Positions 50,828-59,721 of a stretch of DNA of 64,000 nucleotides are shown here, piece by piece. Position 1 is the first letter of the stretch. Each line of letters starts with the position of its first letter. Source of the DNA: Eubacterium sp. (GTDB lineage Bacteria; Bacillota; Clostridia; Lachnospirales; Lachnospiraceae); assembly GCA_017480495.1 (NCBI GenBank), contig JAFVAQ010000019.1, positions 1 through 64,000 on the forward strand, in the 5' to 3' direction. A model generated the notes under the pieces. That model saw only the letters and a list, made by a program, of their open reading frames with translations, had not been told where the DNA came from and made no database searches. The translations under genes and the position numbers were made by a program.

Positions 50828-51673
50828 TTATACATAACCATAGAGTCCTCTCACCGAAACCTCACCACTGGTCACACGGATTACATTTCCATCCTTACTC
50901 TCCGCAAGAAGAGCACCACTATCATCTATACCTCTCGAAATATAAGTCTCATCCTTATATTTATCCTCTTCTGCCTTCAAAATTATTTCCTTATTCATAC
51001 TTATCAGCAGACTGTTATAATCATCTTTTATAAATCCCAGCGACTTCTTCACCTCAAGAGTTTGAACAAATTGTCTAAGGCAAAGCGCTATGTCGAAGAA
51101 CAGTTCCTCTCTATTCCATACTACACCGGATTCATTGTAAAGGGATGTGGCATGATTATAGTTTTCTCCTACGAAGCTCTTATCATTTACATTTATGCCT
51201 ATTCCGCATATTACGTAATTTATACCCGTCGCAGCATCATTTACGAGTTCGGTTAAAATGCCACATATTTTCTTACCGTTTACCACTATATCATTAGGCC
51301 ATTTGATTTTAGGTTCGATATTAAGTATCGAATTGGTAACCGCCAGATGATTAATCGCTTTTACCACTCCCAGTGCAGCTAAAAGCGTTATTTCTGACAA
51401 CACATCCGAAGAAACATTTGGAGTCATCAGGCACGACATCCATATTCCTGTCCCTGCAGGAGATTCCCAGTCCCTGCCCATCCTGCCACGTCCTTTTGTC
51501 TGTTTCTCGCAGACAAAGATCTCTCTGACACTTTCAGTATTACCTCGATTAATAAGGTTCTTAACATATTCTTTCGCTTTGTTATTTGTCGAATCTAATA
51601 CTTCATACTGATTAAGCTTAATAGCCGTTCTGTTTTCCCACGCTATCACTCTTTCAGGATTATTTATCATCAT
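50828..51673 (-). CDS. birA: Biotin protein ligase (no DNA-binding domain)
   Basis: Attaches biotin to carboxylase carrier domains. The KGRGRMGRDWESP motif (biotinyl-AMP binding) is near residues 85-100 and IKWPNDIVVNGKKICGIL (in part) follows; a small C-terminal SH3-like domain ends the protein. It lacks the N-terminal HTH of bifunctional BirA, so it is a class I enzyme. The start is the ATG at 51673 (GGTGAG 7 nt upstream); the GTG at 51688 is unlikely. It overlaps the upstream PH-like gene by 14 nt, implying coupling. Confidence 0.93.
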   Translation of the reverse strand: MMINNPERVIAWENRTAIKLNQYEVLDSTNNKAKEYVKNLINRGNTESVREIFVCEKQTKGRGRMGRDWESPAGTGIWMSCLMTPNVSSDVLSEITLLAALGVVKAINHLAVTNSILNIEPKIKWPNDIVVNGKKICGILTELVNDAATGINYVICGIGINVNDKSFVGENYNHATSLYNESGVVWNREELFFDIALCLRQFVQTLEVKKSLGFIKDDYNSLLISMNKEIILKAEEDKYKDETYISRGIDDSGALLAESKDGNVIRVTSGEVSVRGLYGYV

Positions 51674-52136
51674 CTGACATCTCACCACCTAGTTTTGCAG
51701 CCATAACTCTGTCATTTACATAGCTGTATATTTTATCTGCAACCTCCTTCTTGTAGGAAAAAGGAAGTATGTAATTCTTATTCTTAACATATATGTGTAA
51801 GAGGCTATAGATATTCTCGTTATCGGGAATTACTTGAGAGATATCATTTACCTCATCATATGTATAATGTCTGTCGCCCCATTTTGTGTGGACGATGAAG
51901 TCGTCCTCACGAAACTCAAAATCTATGTCATAGGCACCTGCTCTAAAGGAATTGGCAAATAGATAGGCACCGTATAGAAGAAATGCAAATGCTATAAATG
52001 TGCCGATCTTGTAGGCGCGTCCATAACCCATAATAAACATGACAACCTGAGATAGACATACGAGCATAATGGCGAAACCGACAAACCTGTATGTATATCT
52101 GGTTCTTTTCTTTTTTCTCACATGATAATTAATCAT
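51660..52136 (-). CDS. Small two-helix membrane protein with PH-like domain
   Basis: Unknown function. Two transmembrane helices (about 18-37 and 44-62) precede a beta-rich region (FEFREDDFIVHTK, HYTYDEVNDISQV) typical of YcxB/bacterial PH-like domains. AAGGATAG precedes the ATG. It is first in a two-gene operon with birA. Its promoter is probably the TTATAAA region next to the hairpin repeats at 52162. Confidence 0.7.
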   Translation of the reverse strand: MINYHVRKKKRTRYTYRFVGFAIMLVCLSQVVMFIMGYGRAYKIGTFIAFAFLLYGAYLFANSFRAGAYDIDFEFREDDFIVHTKWGDRHYTYDEVNDISQVIPDNENIYSLLHIYVKNKNYILPFSYKKEVADKIYSYVNDRVMAAKLGGEMSDDDK

Positions 52137-52161
52137 AATATTCTATCCTTTATAATAAAAC

Positions 52162-52320
52162 GCGTATCCTCACTTCGTTCGGAGCATTGCAAATCGATAC
52201 CTATTTTGTACCATATCTGTTTCACAGATATGCAAATCTTTCTTTCGAAAGTTTTGGCTTCACTTTGTGAAGCGTATCCTCACTTCGTTCGGAGCATCGA
52301 TTTGCTTCGCAAATCGATAC
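52162..52320. repeat. Mosaic of small hairpins with 26-bp direct repeat (REP-like)
   Basis: The 26-bp string beginning GCGTATCCTCACTTCGTTCG occurs at 52162-52187 and 52272-52297, each followed by a GCAAATCGATACCTATTTT tail. The second copy has a full CGATTTGC/GCAAATCG hairpin, shortened in the first. Between them lie ATATCTG-CAGATAT, CTTTC-GAAAG and GCTTCAC-GTGAAGC hairpins. Intergenic between divergent genes. Confidence 0.8.
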
Positions 52321-52419
52321 CTATTTTATCATATATTTTACTACTTGCATAAGATTTTTGTGTTTAGTACAATAATGGATGGCTTCGTTGAAGCTATTAA
52401 AATAGTAAGGATGAATAAT

Positions 52420-53217
52420 ATGATCAAACTTATTGCAAGCGACATCGACGGTACTCTCGTTCCAGATGGAACCGCCGAGATTGATCCAAGGATGTTCGAT
52501 GTCATTAAAAAACTGAAGGAACGCGGTATCATATACGTCGGGGCAAGTGGTAGACAGTTCGCTAGTATGGCCAGACTATTCGCTCCTGTTTGTGAGGACA
52601 TTTACTATATTACAGAAGGTGGCACAGTCGTAAGAGATACCAAGCAGGTTTATGCCAAGAGCGTCATTAATCGCAAGGATCTCTTCGAGATGGTAGCTGA
52701 TATAAAGAAGCTGAAGGATTGCGATATAATGCTCAGCGGACTTGATACAGCCTACTGCGAAGACAAAAGTGAAATGTTCTACTGGATGCGTGATTCGTAT
52801 CGTTTCAACATAGAAGTTGTTGGTGATTTTGAATCACACATAAAAGAGGATATAGTTAAGCTGTCCATCTATCATAAGGATAACGCAGAAGCTATCGTAA
52901 ATGAATGGTTCACCGATAAGTGGAAGGACAAGTTCAAGATAGCCAGTGCAGGTATAATGTGGATGGATGTCGTTAATCCAGACGCAGACAAGGGAAGCTC
53001 CCTACAGGCACTCCAGAAGATACTTGGAATAACTAAGGAAGAAACAATGGCATTTGGAGATAATTTAAATGACCTTGGACTCCTGGCAGCTGCCGAAGAA
53101 AGCTACGCTATCGGAAGCGCCCGCGATGAGATTAAGGCTGTAGCTAAGCATATCGCCCCACCCCTCAAGGAATATGGTGAAACTGAAGTTTTGCTTCAAC
53201 TGCTTGAAACCTTATAA
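52420..53217 (+). CDS. HAD-superfamily phosphatase (Cof-type, IIB)
   Basis: Probably dephosphorylates sugar phosphates or nucleotides. Motif I is SDIDGTL (Asp nucleophile), motif II lies in the GASGRQFASM segment, and motif III/IV is DKGSSLQAL with AFGDNLNDLGLL. The Cof-type cap domain occupies the middle. The start is ATG 52420 with AAGG about 10 nt upstream; the longer frame from 52267 runs into the hairpin repeats and is not translated. Substrate unknown. Confidence 0.92.
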   Translation: MIKLIASDIDGTLVPDGTAEIDPRMFDVIKKLKERGIIYVGASGRQFASMARLFAPVCEDIYYITEGGTVVRDTKQVYAKSVINRKDLFEMVADIKKLKDCDIMLSGLDTAYCEDKSEMFYWMRDSYRFNIEVVGDFESHIKEDIVKLSIYHKDNAEAIVNEWFTDKWKDKFKIASAGIMWMDVVNPDADKGSSLQALQKILGITKEETMAFGDNLNDLGLLAAAEESYAIGSARDEIKAVAKHIAPPLKEYGETEVLLQLLETL

Positions 53218-53273
53218 AACCGCGATAATTATTTAATCATTTAATTAGGTATACTTAAAAATGGAGGAATATT

Positions 53274-54479
53274 ATGGATAAGATTAAAATGACTACCCCA
53301 CTGGTCGAAATGGACGGAGACGAGATGACACGTATTCTGTGGCAGCTCATCAAGGACGAACTTCTAAATCCATTTATCGAGCTTAACACAGAGTACTATG
53401 ACCTTGGACTCGAACACAGAAACGAGACTGACGACCAGGTTACAAAGGACTCAGCATATGCAACTGAAAAGTATAAAGTTGCTGTTAAGTGCGCAACTAT
53501 CACACCTAACGCCGCAAGAGTTGAAGAATATAATCTGAAGGAGATGTGGAAGAGCCCTAACGGTACAATTAGAGCAATCCTCGATGGAACTGTTTTCAGA
53601 GCACCTATTCAGGTAAAAGGAATCACTCCTTGTGTAAGAAACTGGGAGCAGCCAATCACTATCGCAAGACATGCTTATGGTGATGTATATAAAGCAAGCG
53701 AAATGAAGATTCCAGGAGCAGGAAAGGTTGAGCTTGTTTATACAGCCGCTGATGGAACACAGGAATCAGTTCTCGTTCATGAGTTTGACGGTCCTGGAGT
53801 TGTTCAGGGAATGCATAACCTTAACCCATCAATCGAAAGCTTTGCAAGAAGCTGTTTCACATACGCTCTTGATACAAAGCAGAGCCTATGGTTTGCAACG
53901 AAGGATACTATTTCAAAGAAATACGATCACACCTTCAAGGATATTTTCCAGGAAATCTTTGATGCAGAATATAAAGAGAAGTTTGATGCCGCTGGTATCG
54001 AATACTTCTACACACTTATCGATGATGCAGTAGCTCGTGTAATGAAATCAAAGGGCGGATTCATCTGGGCTTGTAAGAACTACGATGGAGACGTTATGAG
54101 CGATATGCTCTCTTCTGCATTTGGTTCACTAGCAATGATGACGTCTGTTCTTGTATCTCCAAAGGGAGTATATGAATACGAGGCTGCTCACGGAACAGTT
54201 CAGAGACATTATTACAAGCACCTCAAAGGTGAAGAAACATCAACAAACCCAGTTGCTACTATCTTCGCTTGGACAGGCGCCCTCAGAAAGCGCGGCGAGC
54301 TTGATGGCAATTCAGATCTTATGGCATTTGCAGATAAGCTTGAAAAGGCTACTATCGCTACTATCGAGAGTGGAACAATGACAAAGGATCTTGCACTTAT
54401 TACAGAGCTTGAGAATGTTACAACACTTAACACTCAGGACTTCATCAAAGCTATCCGCACAACCCTCGAATCAATGTAA
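53274..54479 (+). CDS. icd: NADP-dependent isocitrate dehydrogenase, eukaryotic type
   Basis: Oxidative decarboxylation of isocitrate to 2-oxoglutarate. 401 residues; [11 protein letters not shown] at the start, then [16 protein letters not shown] and [17 protein letters not shown] (in part), are typical of the homodimeric class II (IDP) enzymes of eukaryotes and some Clostridia, not the E. coli type. GGAGG precedes the ATG. It is convergent with citrate synthase across large hairpins. Aconitase is not in the window. Confidence 0.96.
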   Translation: MDKIKMTTPLVEMDGDEMTRILWQLIKDELLNPFIELNTEYYDLGLEHRNETDDQVTKDSAYATEKYKVAVKCATITPNAARVEEYNLKEMWKSPNGTIRAILDGTVFRAPIQVKGITPCVRNWEQPITIARHAYGDVYKASEMKIPGAGKVELVYTAADGTQESVLVHEFDGPGVVQGMHNLNPSIESFARSCFTYALDTKQSLWFATKDTISKKYDHTFKDIFQEIFDAEYKEKFDAAGIEYFYTLIDDAVARVMKSKGGFIWACKNYDGDVMSDMLSSAFGSLAMMTSVLVSPKGVYEYEAAHGTVQRHYYKHLKGEETSTNPVATIFAWTGALRKRGELDGNSDLMAFADKLEKATIATIESGTMTKDLALITELENVTTLNTQDFIKAIRTTLESM

Positions 54480-54488
54480 ATATCAAAA

Positions 54489-54529
54489 GTGAGTATATAG
54501 GGACGGTTCTTATTTACTCACTTTTTTTA
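54489..54529 (+). terminator. Terminator of icd (first copy of hairpin repeat)
   Basis: AGTGAGTA (54489-54496) and TACTCACT (54515-54522) form the stem with a GGGACGGTTCTT loop region, followed by T7 at 54523-54529. Confidence 0.85.
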
Positions 54530-54540
54530 ATCAATAGAAT

Positions 54541-54612
54541 GAGTATATAGGGACGGTTCTTATTTACTCACTCTCGAAAGAGTGAGTAAATAAGAACCGT
54601 CCCTATATACTC
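54541..54612. repeat. 34-bp perfect inverted repeat with CGAA loop, containing GGGACGGTTCTT
   Basis: Bases 54541-54574 and 54579-54612 pair perfectly. Each arm is the same 32-mer as the icd terminator copy at 54491-54522 (one direct, one inverted). A partial fourth copy, CTATATACTCATT, is at 54621-54633 and reaches the citrate synthase stop. It should form a very stable hairpin on either strand. Each 32-mer is itself a terminator-like hairpin. Confidence 0.9.
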
Positions 54613-54631
54613 ATTCATCTCTATATACTCA

Positions 54632-55996
54632 TTATCTATCGTTTAGTGGAACGTAGTCCAAGTTGTCAGCGACTGACATATATTCTGGACGAATTATTTT
54701 GCCATCACATATTAGCTCTTCTATACGATGCGCACTCCATCCTGCGATACGCGCAATCGCGAAAAGTGGTGTGATAAACTCTTCCGGAATTCCCAGCATA
54801 TCATATGCAAATCCACTGTAGAAATCTATATTAGTACATACACCTTTATATATCTTACGCTTCTCGGCGATAACCTTAGGAGCAAGTTGCTCAACGGTTT
54901 TATAGAGATGCGCCTCGCTATCTCTTCCATTCTTCTCAGCAAGTTCCAAAGTATATTTCTTCAGAATCTTTGCTCTCGGATCTGAGAGAGAATAAACCGC
55001 ATGACCCATACCATATATAAGTCCAGAACGGTCAAATGCTTCCTTGGAAAGTATCTTCTTTAGGTATGCTTCTATCTCCTCATCATCATACCAGTCATTT
55101 ACATTTGCCTTTATATCCTGGAACATCTTCATAGCCTTGATATTAGCGCCACCATGCTTAGGTCCCTTAAGAGAACAAAGCGAAGCTGCTATTGAGGAAT
55201 ATGTATCTGTTCCAGAGGAGGTAACAACATGAGTAGTAAATGTAGAATTATTACCACCACCATGCTCTGCATGAAGAACAAGCGCCATATCTAGAAGCTT
55301 AGCCTCTGCCTCATCATACTTCTTGTCCTGTCTAAGCATTCTTAGAAGATTCTCTGCTGTAGATAGCTCAGGCTTCGGATTATGAAGATATAGTCCTCTC
55401 CTCAGTACATAATGGCGATACGATAAATATGAATAGGCTGCTATCATTGGGATGCTAGCAATCAGCCCTACGCTCTGACGAAGAACATTTGGTATATCTA
55501 TATCGTCCGAACGCTTATCATATGCATTCAGTGCAAGCACCGCCTGTGACATAGCATTCATGACATCCTTATTAGGATTCTTAAGTATTACATCCTCAAC
55601 AAAATCTGGAGGAAGCTTACGATTATAACCTAACAGAGCATTGAATCTATCCAGTTCCGTCTGATTTGGAAGTGTTCCGAAAAGAAGTAAATAAACTATC
55701 TCCTCATATCCAAATCTATGACCATTGGTAAAGCCCTTAACTAGGTCATTTATATCTATACCTCTATAACGAAGCTCACCCTCAATAGGAGTAAGAACTC
55801 CATCTATTTCCTTTGAACCATTTACCGTCGAGATTTCAGTAAGTCCTGTAAGAACTCCTTTACCGTTCTGTTCACGAAGTCCTCTCTTAACATGATACTC
55901 TTCATACAGTTCAGGTTTTATGTAGTTGTTAACCTCACACAGCTTCGAGAGCTTGTGAATCTCTCTAGCAGCTGCACTAGCAGTTAATTCTGTCAT
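54632..55996 (-). CDS. gltA: Citrate synthase
   Basis: Condenses acetyl-CoA with oxaloacetate. Catalytic His residues lie in HAEHGGGNNSTF and GMGHAVYS, and GPKHGGANIKAM is conserved. About 454 residues with an N-terminal extension of about 40 residues, as in other Lachnospiraceae. The start is ATG 55996, with GGAG 7 nt upstream; the TTG at 56008 overlaps that site. It is last in the purA-G1PDH-HD operon, convergent with icd. Confidence 0.95.
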   Translation of the reverse strand: MTELTASAAAREIHKLSKLCEVNNYIKPELYEEYHVKRGLREQNGKGVLTGLTEISTVNGSKEIDGVLTPIEGELRYRGIDINDLVKGFTNGHRFGYEEIVYLLLFGTLPNQTELDRFNALLGYNRKLPPDFVEDVILKNPNKDVMNAMSQAVLALNAYDKRSDDIDIPNVLRQSVGLIASIPMIAAYSYLSYRHYVLRRGLYLHNPKPELSTAENLLRMLRQDKKYDEAEAKLLDMALVLHAEHGGGNNSTFTTHVVTSSGTDTYSSIAASLCSLKGPKHGGANIKAMKMFQDIKANVNDWYDDEEIEAYLKKILSKEAFDRSGLIYGMGHAVYSLSDPRAKILKKYTLELAEKNGRDSEAHLYKTVEQLAPKVIAEKRKIYKGVCTNIDFYSGFAYDMLGIPEEFITPLFAIARIAGWSAHRIEELICDGKIIRPEYMSVADNLDYVPLNDR

Positions 55997-56013
55997 ATCT
56001 AACTCCAAATGTA

Positions 56014-56538
56014 TTAATACTCAGCACGAAGCTCATAGTTACCAGACATATACTTGCTATATTGCATAATTAGTAATGTCTCACATCCCGCACACAGCTT
56101 ATCCGCTATACAGACTAATTTAGCTTCTCTACTATGCGGCATTCTACTCAGATTAAGCGGGAACATATGGCAATAAATGATTTCTGCCTCAGTACGATTC
56201 AACTTAAAATCCCTCTTGGCATTTTCCAGTGCCATCTTGGCATGTGTATATCCATGAAGTCTGTGATACTCATTCTTCTCATGCCAATCATACAGAAAAT
56301 AATCATGCAGAAGTGCACCACGTACAACACTCTTCATATTCACAGGATGCTTACTACGGAGCGCCAGCCACACACTTATATATGTGACACACAGCGAATG
56401 CGCATATGTAGTCGTAGTTCCATGCTGAATGAAATCCTTCTCTCTCTGAAAAGCATCACTTTCCAGAATATCTTTTCCATAACTATGAATTATATCAACA
56501 ATTCTTTTATCAAAACCTATCTTAACTATATCCGGCAA
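56014..56538 (-). CDS. HD-domain phosphohydrolase
   Basis: Metal-dependent HD protein of 174 residues. His and HD ligands are visible in YAHSLCVTYIS, GALLHDYFLYD, GYTHAKMALENA and YCHMFPLNLSRMP. Related to small uncharacterised HD proteins of Clostridia. Substrate unknown. It lies 20 bp after the G1P dehydrogenase stop and next to citrate synthase. Confidence 0.85.
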   Translation of the reverse strand: MPDIVKIGFDKRIVDIIHSYGKDILESDAFQREKDFIQHGTTTTYAHSLCVTYISVWLALRSKHPVNMKSVVRGALLHDYFLYDWHEKNEYHRLHGYTHAKMALENAKRDFKLNRTEAEIIYCHMFPLNLSRMPHSREAKLVCIADKLCAGCETLLIMQYSKYMSGNYELRAEY

Positions 56539-56558
56539 GACGCCCTCCTAATTATCTT

Positions 56559-57626
56559 TTAAATATTTGCAAAAACATCTTCCATTTCATAATACAGTTT
56601 ACTAAGCCTTTCTGTAGAAAGGTCTGTTTCATTTAATATTGTATATCTATCTGCTCTTGTAGCAGCAGCCTTCTGCCAAGCTCCTACAAATATCTCTTCA
56701 GTTATCTTCCAGTCAGATGGAGTAACCGGTATATTATACTCTTTGATTATTCTAGTTATCTTCTGAATGTTTCTCTCCTGGAATTTGCAAGCGCCATAGC
56801 TTCCCATAGCAACAGCTATTCCGTGCGGAACATTTACATATTCAGAGAACTCTTCTTCAAGAGCATGACAGAACAAATGTTCCGAACCGCTACTTGGTCT
56901 CGAGGTTCCTGCTATTTCCATAGCAAGTCCACCCATAACAAGAGCCTGGGTAAGTCTCTTGATGAAGTCTACACTCTTCAGTTCCTTCTGATCATTATAA
57001 GCTAGCGAGTTAAATGCCATCTTCGATATCATATAAGCAAAATCGTCTACATGATCAGCGCCCTTTATATGAGCAATCTTCCAATCGTTCAGCGCTGTGT
57101 ATTTACTTATCGTATCGCCTATTCCCGCGAGGAGCTGTCTATCAGGCGCGCTCATTATTATACTTGCGTCAACAAGTATCGCATCCGGAATAGTGCATTT
57201 AAATGTCTTTCTAGCCTTACCCTCTGTACCAAGTACAGCAACTGGTGAAGCTAGACTATCATTACTCAGAGTAGTAGGAAGTGAAATAAGCTCAGCCTTG
57301 CTGACAAATGCAGCAAACTTAGCAAGATCTAGTACAGTACCACCGCCAAATCCAATAACCACTTGAATATCATTCATAGTGATATATTTTGCCAGTGCAA
57401 CAGCATTGTCATAGCTTGCTGACTGAATCAGATACATCTCACTATTTGGGAAGCTCGCTTCTATACCATCTATGATGGCCCCGAATATTCCCCTAAGATT
57501 CTCTTCTGTAACAATAATTGCCTTTTGATTAGCAACTCCAGGTATGGCATCCTCCATAACCTCAGGAATACGACCAAAGATACCCTCGGCAACAATCAAA
57601 TGATAAGGTAATCTGAATTGATTCAT
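56559..57626 (-). CDS. sn-Glycerol-1-phosphate dehydrogenase (AraM/EgsA-like)
   Basis: Reduces DHAP to glycerol-1-phosphate, the archaeal-type enantiomer. FGGGTVLDLAKF binds NAD, and LPTTLSNDSLASPVA, GIGDTISKYTAL and SGSEHLFCHALE with PHGIAVAMG supply the metal site. These are hallmarks of the G1PDH/AraM group within the iron-ADH superfamily, distinct from glycerol dehydrogenase. The start codon overlaps the purA stop by 4 nt (ATGA), so it is coupled. The product use in bacteria is only known for a few cases (e.g. heptaprenylglyceryl phosphate in Bacillus). Confidence 0.9.
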   Translation of the reverse strand: MNQFRLPYHLIVAEGIFGRIPEVMEDAIPGVANQKAIIVTEENLRGIFGAIIDGIEASFPNSEMYLIQSASYDNAVALAKYITMNDIQVVIGFGGGTVLDLAKFAAFVSKAELISLPTTLSNDSLASPVAVLGTEGKARKTFKCTIPDAILVDASIIMSAPDRQLLAGIGDTISKYTALNDWKIAHIKGADHVDDFAYMISKMAFNSLAYNDQKELKSVDFIKRLTQALVMGGLAMEIAGTSRPSSGSEHLFCHALEEEFSEYVNVPHGIAVAMGSYGACKFQERNIQKITRIIKEYNIPVTPSDWKITEEIFVGAWQKAAATRADRYTILNETDLSTERLSKLYYEMEDVFANI

Positions 57627-58900
57627 CTGTAAATAATCTCATGTCTTCCCGGACCATTTGAAACCATGGTGATAGGGAAGCCAATCTCCTTCTCTATAAA
57701 TTCAATATAATTTCTGCAGTTTTCTGGGAGGTCTTCATACTTTGTGATACCTCTGATCTCACTCTTCCAGCCTGGAAGAACCTCATAAACTGGCTTAGCC
57801 TTCTTAAGCTTTGTTGTTGTAGGGAAGTCCTTTGTAACTACTCCGTCTATCTCATATCCAACACATACCGGAATCTCATCAAGATATCCAAGTACATCAA
57901 GAACTGTAAATGCAACATCCGTTGTTCCCTGAAGACGACATCCATACTTAGAAGCAACGCAGTCAAACCATCCCATTCTACGTGGACGTCCTGTAGTTGC
58001 TCCGAACTCTCCGCCGTCACCACCACGTCTGCGAAGCTCATCTGCCTCATCTCCGAATATCTCACTTACGAACTCACCTGCACCAACTGCACTTGAGTAA
58101 GCCTTACAAACTGTAACTATCTTCTTTATCTCATAAGGTGGAATACCTGCTCCAATTGCACCGTATCCAGCAAGTGTTGAGGAAGATGTAACCATTGGAT
58201 ATATACCGTGATCTGGATCCTTCATAGAACCAAGCTGTCCTTCAAGAAGGATATTCTTACCAGCCTTAATTGCGTCAAAGAGATAAGCTGATACATCACA
58301 TACAAATGGTTCAACCATTTTCTTATATTCCATTAATGTCTCATAGATTCCATCTACTGTAAGAAGTGGCTTATGATAAAGATTCTCAAGAAGAGCATTC
58401 TTCTGAACTATTACTCTCTCAATCTTCTCCTTCAGTGACTTCTCATCATCAAAAAGCTCTGAAACCTGGAAACCAATCTTTGCATATTTATCTGAATAAA
58501 ATGGAGCTATACCTGACTTGGTGGATCCAAAGGATGCACCTGCAAGTCTCTCCTCCTCATATGTATCAAAAAGGACATGATATGGCATAACCATCTGTGC
58601 TCTATCAGAAACCAGAATCTTTGGAGTTGGAACTCCTCCCTCTTCTATCTGTTTAACCTCATTGAAAAGCTTAGGAATATCAAGAGCCACTCCATTTCCG
58701 ATAATACTAGTTGTATGATTATAGAATACACCAGAAGGTAGAGTATGCAGAGCAAACTTACCATAATCATTAATTATAGTATGTCCAGCATTTGCGCCTC
58801 CTTGAAATCTGATAATTATATCAGCCTTCTCAGCTAGCATATCAGTTATTTTACCTTTTCCTTCGTCTCCCCAGTTAGCTCCTACTACAGCAGTTACCAT
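57623..58900 (-). CDS. purA: Adenylosuccinate synthetase
   Basis: GTP-dependent conversion of IMP and aspartate to adenylosuccinate. P-loop GDEGKGK near residue 12, GGANAGHTI, and the RPRRMGWFDCV motif are present; 425 residues. The start is the second of two ATGs (58900), 5 nt from AAGGAGG. It is first in an operon with G1PDH, HD and citrate synthase genes. purB is 4.8 kb upstream on the same strand. Confidence 0.97.
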   Translation of the reverse strand: MVTAVVGANWGDEGKGKITDMLAEKADIIIRFQGGANAGHTIINDYGKFALHTLPSGVFYNHTTSIIGNGVALDIPKLFNEVKQIEEGGVPTPKILVSDRAQMVMPYHVLFDTYEEERLAGASFGSTKSGIAPFYSDKYAKIGFQVSELFDDEKSLKEKIERVIVQKNALLENLYHKPLLTVDGIYETLMEYKKMVEPFVCDVSAYLFDAIKAGKNILLEGQLGSMKDPDHGIYPMVTSSSTLAGYGAIGAGIPPYEIKKIVTVCKAYSSAVGAGEFVSEIFGDEADELRRRGGDGGEFGATTGRPRRMGWFDCVASKYGCRLQGTTDVAFTVLDVLGYLDEIPVCVGYEIDGVVTKDFPTTTKLKKAKPVYEVLPGWKSEIRGITKYEDLPENCRNYIEFIEKEIGFPITMVSNGPGRHEIIYR

Positions 58901-58964
58901 CATTGCCTCCTTGAAATATTATCAATCATTTTTATTGGCAGGCACTCTTCGCGCACACCATCCT

Positions 58965-59597
58965 TTATTGTACCATAGATGGAATAATTATTCTAGCCTC
59001 TGAAACTATCATATCCATCCTGACATCATATTTTTCTACGGGAATCTCATCAACTATTTGATAATCATATCCAACCCCCACCTTAGTAACTAGCGTCTCA
59101 CCTCTCGAAACGCTATATAGACTATCATCTATATCCATCAAAAATCTATCATAATATCCGCCGCCATAACCCATTCTGTTTCCAGAAACGTCAAATGCAA
59201 CGCCCGGCACCAAAACAAGAATTCTTTTATTCTCCTGGCTTGCCTTGTGAATATCAAATAGCATTTCCCGGCTCGTGTTTATAGGTTCCTTTATACCAAA
59301 GCTTCCTTTAGTGAAGTCTCCAGTATATTTATAGAATCTCATTTCTTCCTTCGATATAACCTTCGGAATAAATAGAGACTTTCCAACGCTGCTTGCAGCA
59401 TCGATTAGTACCTGAAGATCAACCTCTCCACCAGCACTCATATACGCAAGAATAATGTCAGCATTCTTATATTCTTCACTAGACAGTATTCTTCCACATA
59501 TGATTTCTGATCTTTCGGCCACCTCGCGTGTATCCATACCCTGTCTGATAGCACGAATCTTTTTCCTTAATTCATTTTTTTGAGAAGCATTATTCAA
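58965..59597 (-). CDS. 5-formyltetrahydrofolate cyclo-ligase
   Basis: Converts 5-formyl-THF to 5,10-methenyl-THF with ATP. The RMGYGGGYYDRFL motif near the C-terminal third and an LRKKIRAIRQG N-terminus are diagnostic. 210 residues, slightly longer than average. It lies between the repeat-protein gene (with a stem-loop at 59660-59688 between) and purA. Confidence 0.93.
   Translation of the reverse strand: MNNASQKNELRKKIRAIRQGMDTREVAERSEIICGRILSSEEYKNADIILAYMSAGGEVDLQVLIDAASSVGKSLFIPKVISKEEMRFYKYTGDFTKGSFGIKEPINTSREMLFDIHKASQENKRILVLVPGVAFDVSGNRMGYGGGYYDRFLMDIDDSLYSVSRGETLVTKVGVGYDYQIVDEIPVEKYDVRMDMIVSEARIIIPSMVQ
58967..58975 (-). promoter_or_regulatory. Extended -10 promoter of purA operon
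   Basis: TG-n-TACAAT on the minus strand, in the same TATGGTACAAT string as at 8227-8237. It overlaps the 3' end of the 5-FCL gene. No consensus -35. Confidence 0.55.
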
Positions 59598-59659
59598 TAT
59601 ATCCTAAACTCCTAGACCTTAAACATATCCTTCAAACTTAAACCATATTACAGTATCAA

Positions 59660-59688
59660 GGCCTCCTGCAGATAATCTGCAAGAGGCC
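59660..59688 (-). terminator. Stem-loop after the repeat-protein gene
   Basis: GGCCTCCTGCAGAT pairs with ATCTGCAAGAGGCC (one mismatch). The U-run is poor on either strand, so termination may be partial. Confidence 0.5.
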
Positions 59689-59721
59689 CATACATTTTAA
59701 TTAATAATCAATCTATAATCA

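Noticed and set aside
52267..52419. N-terminal extension of the HAD phosphatase
   Set aside because: It would translate through the hairpin repeats; family alignment begins at MIKLIASDIDGTL and AAGG precedes that ATG.
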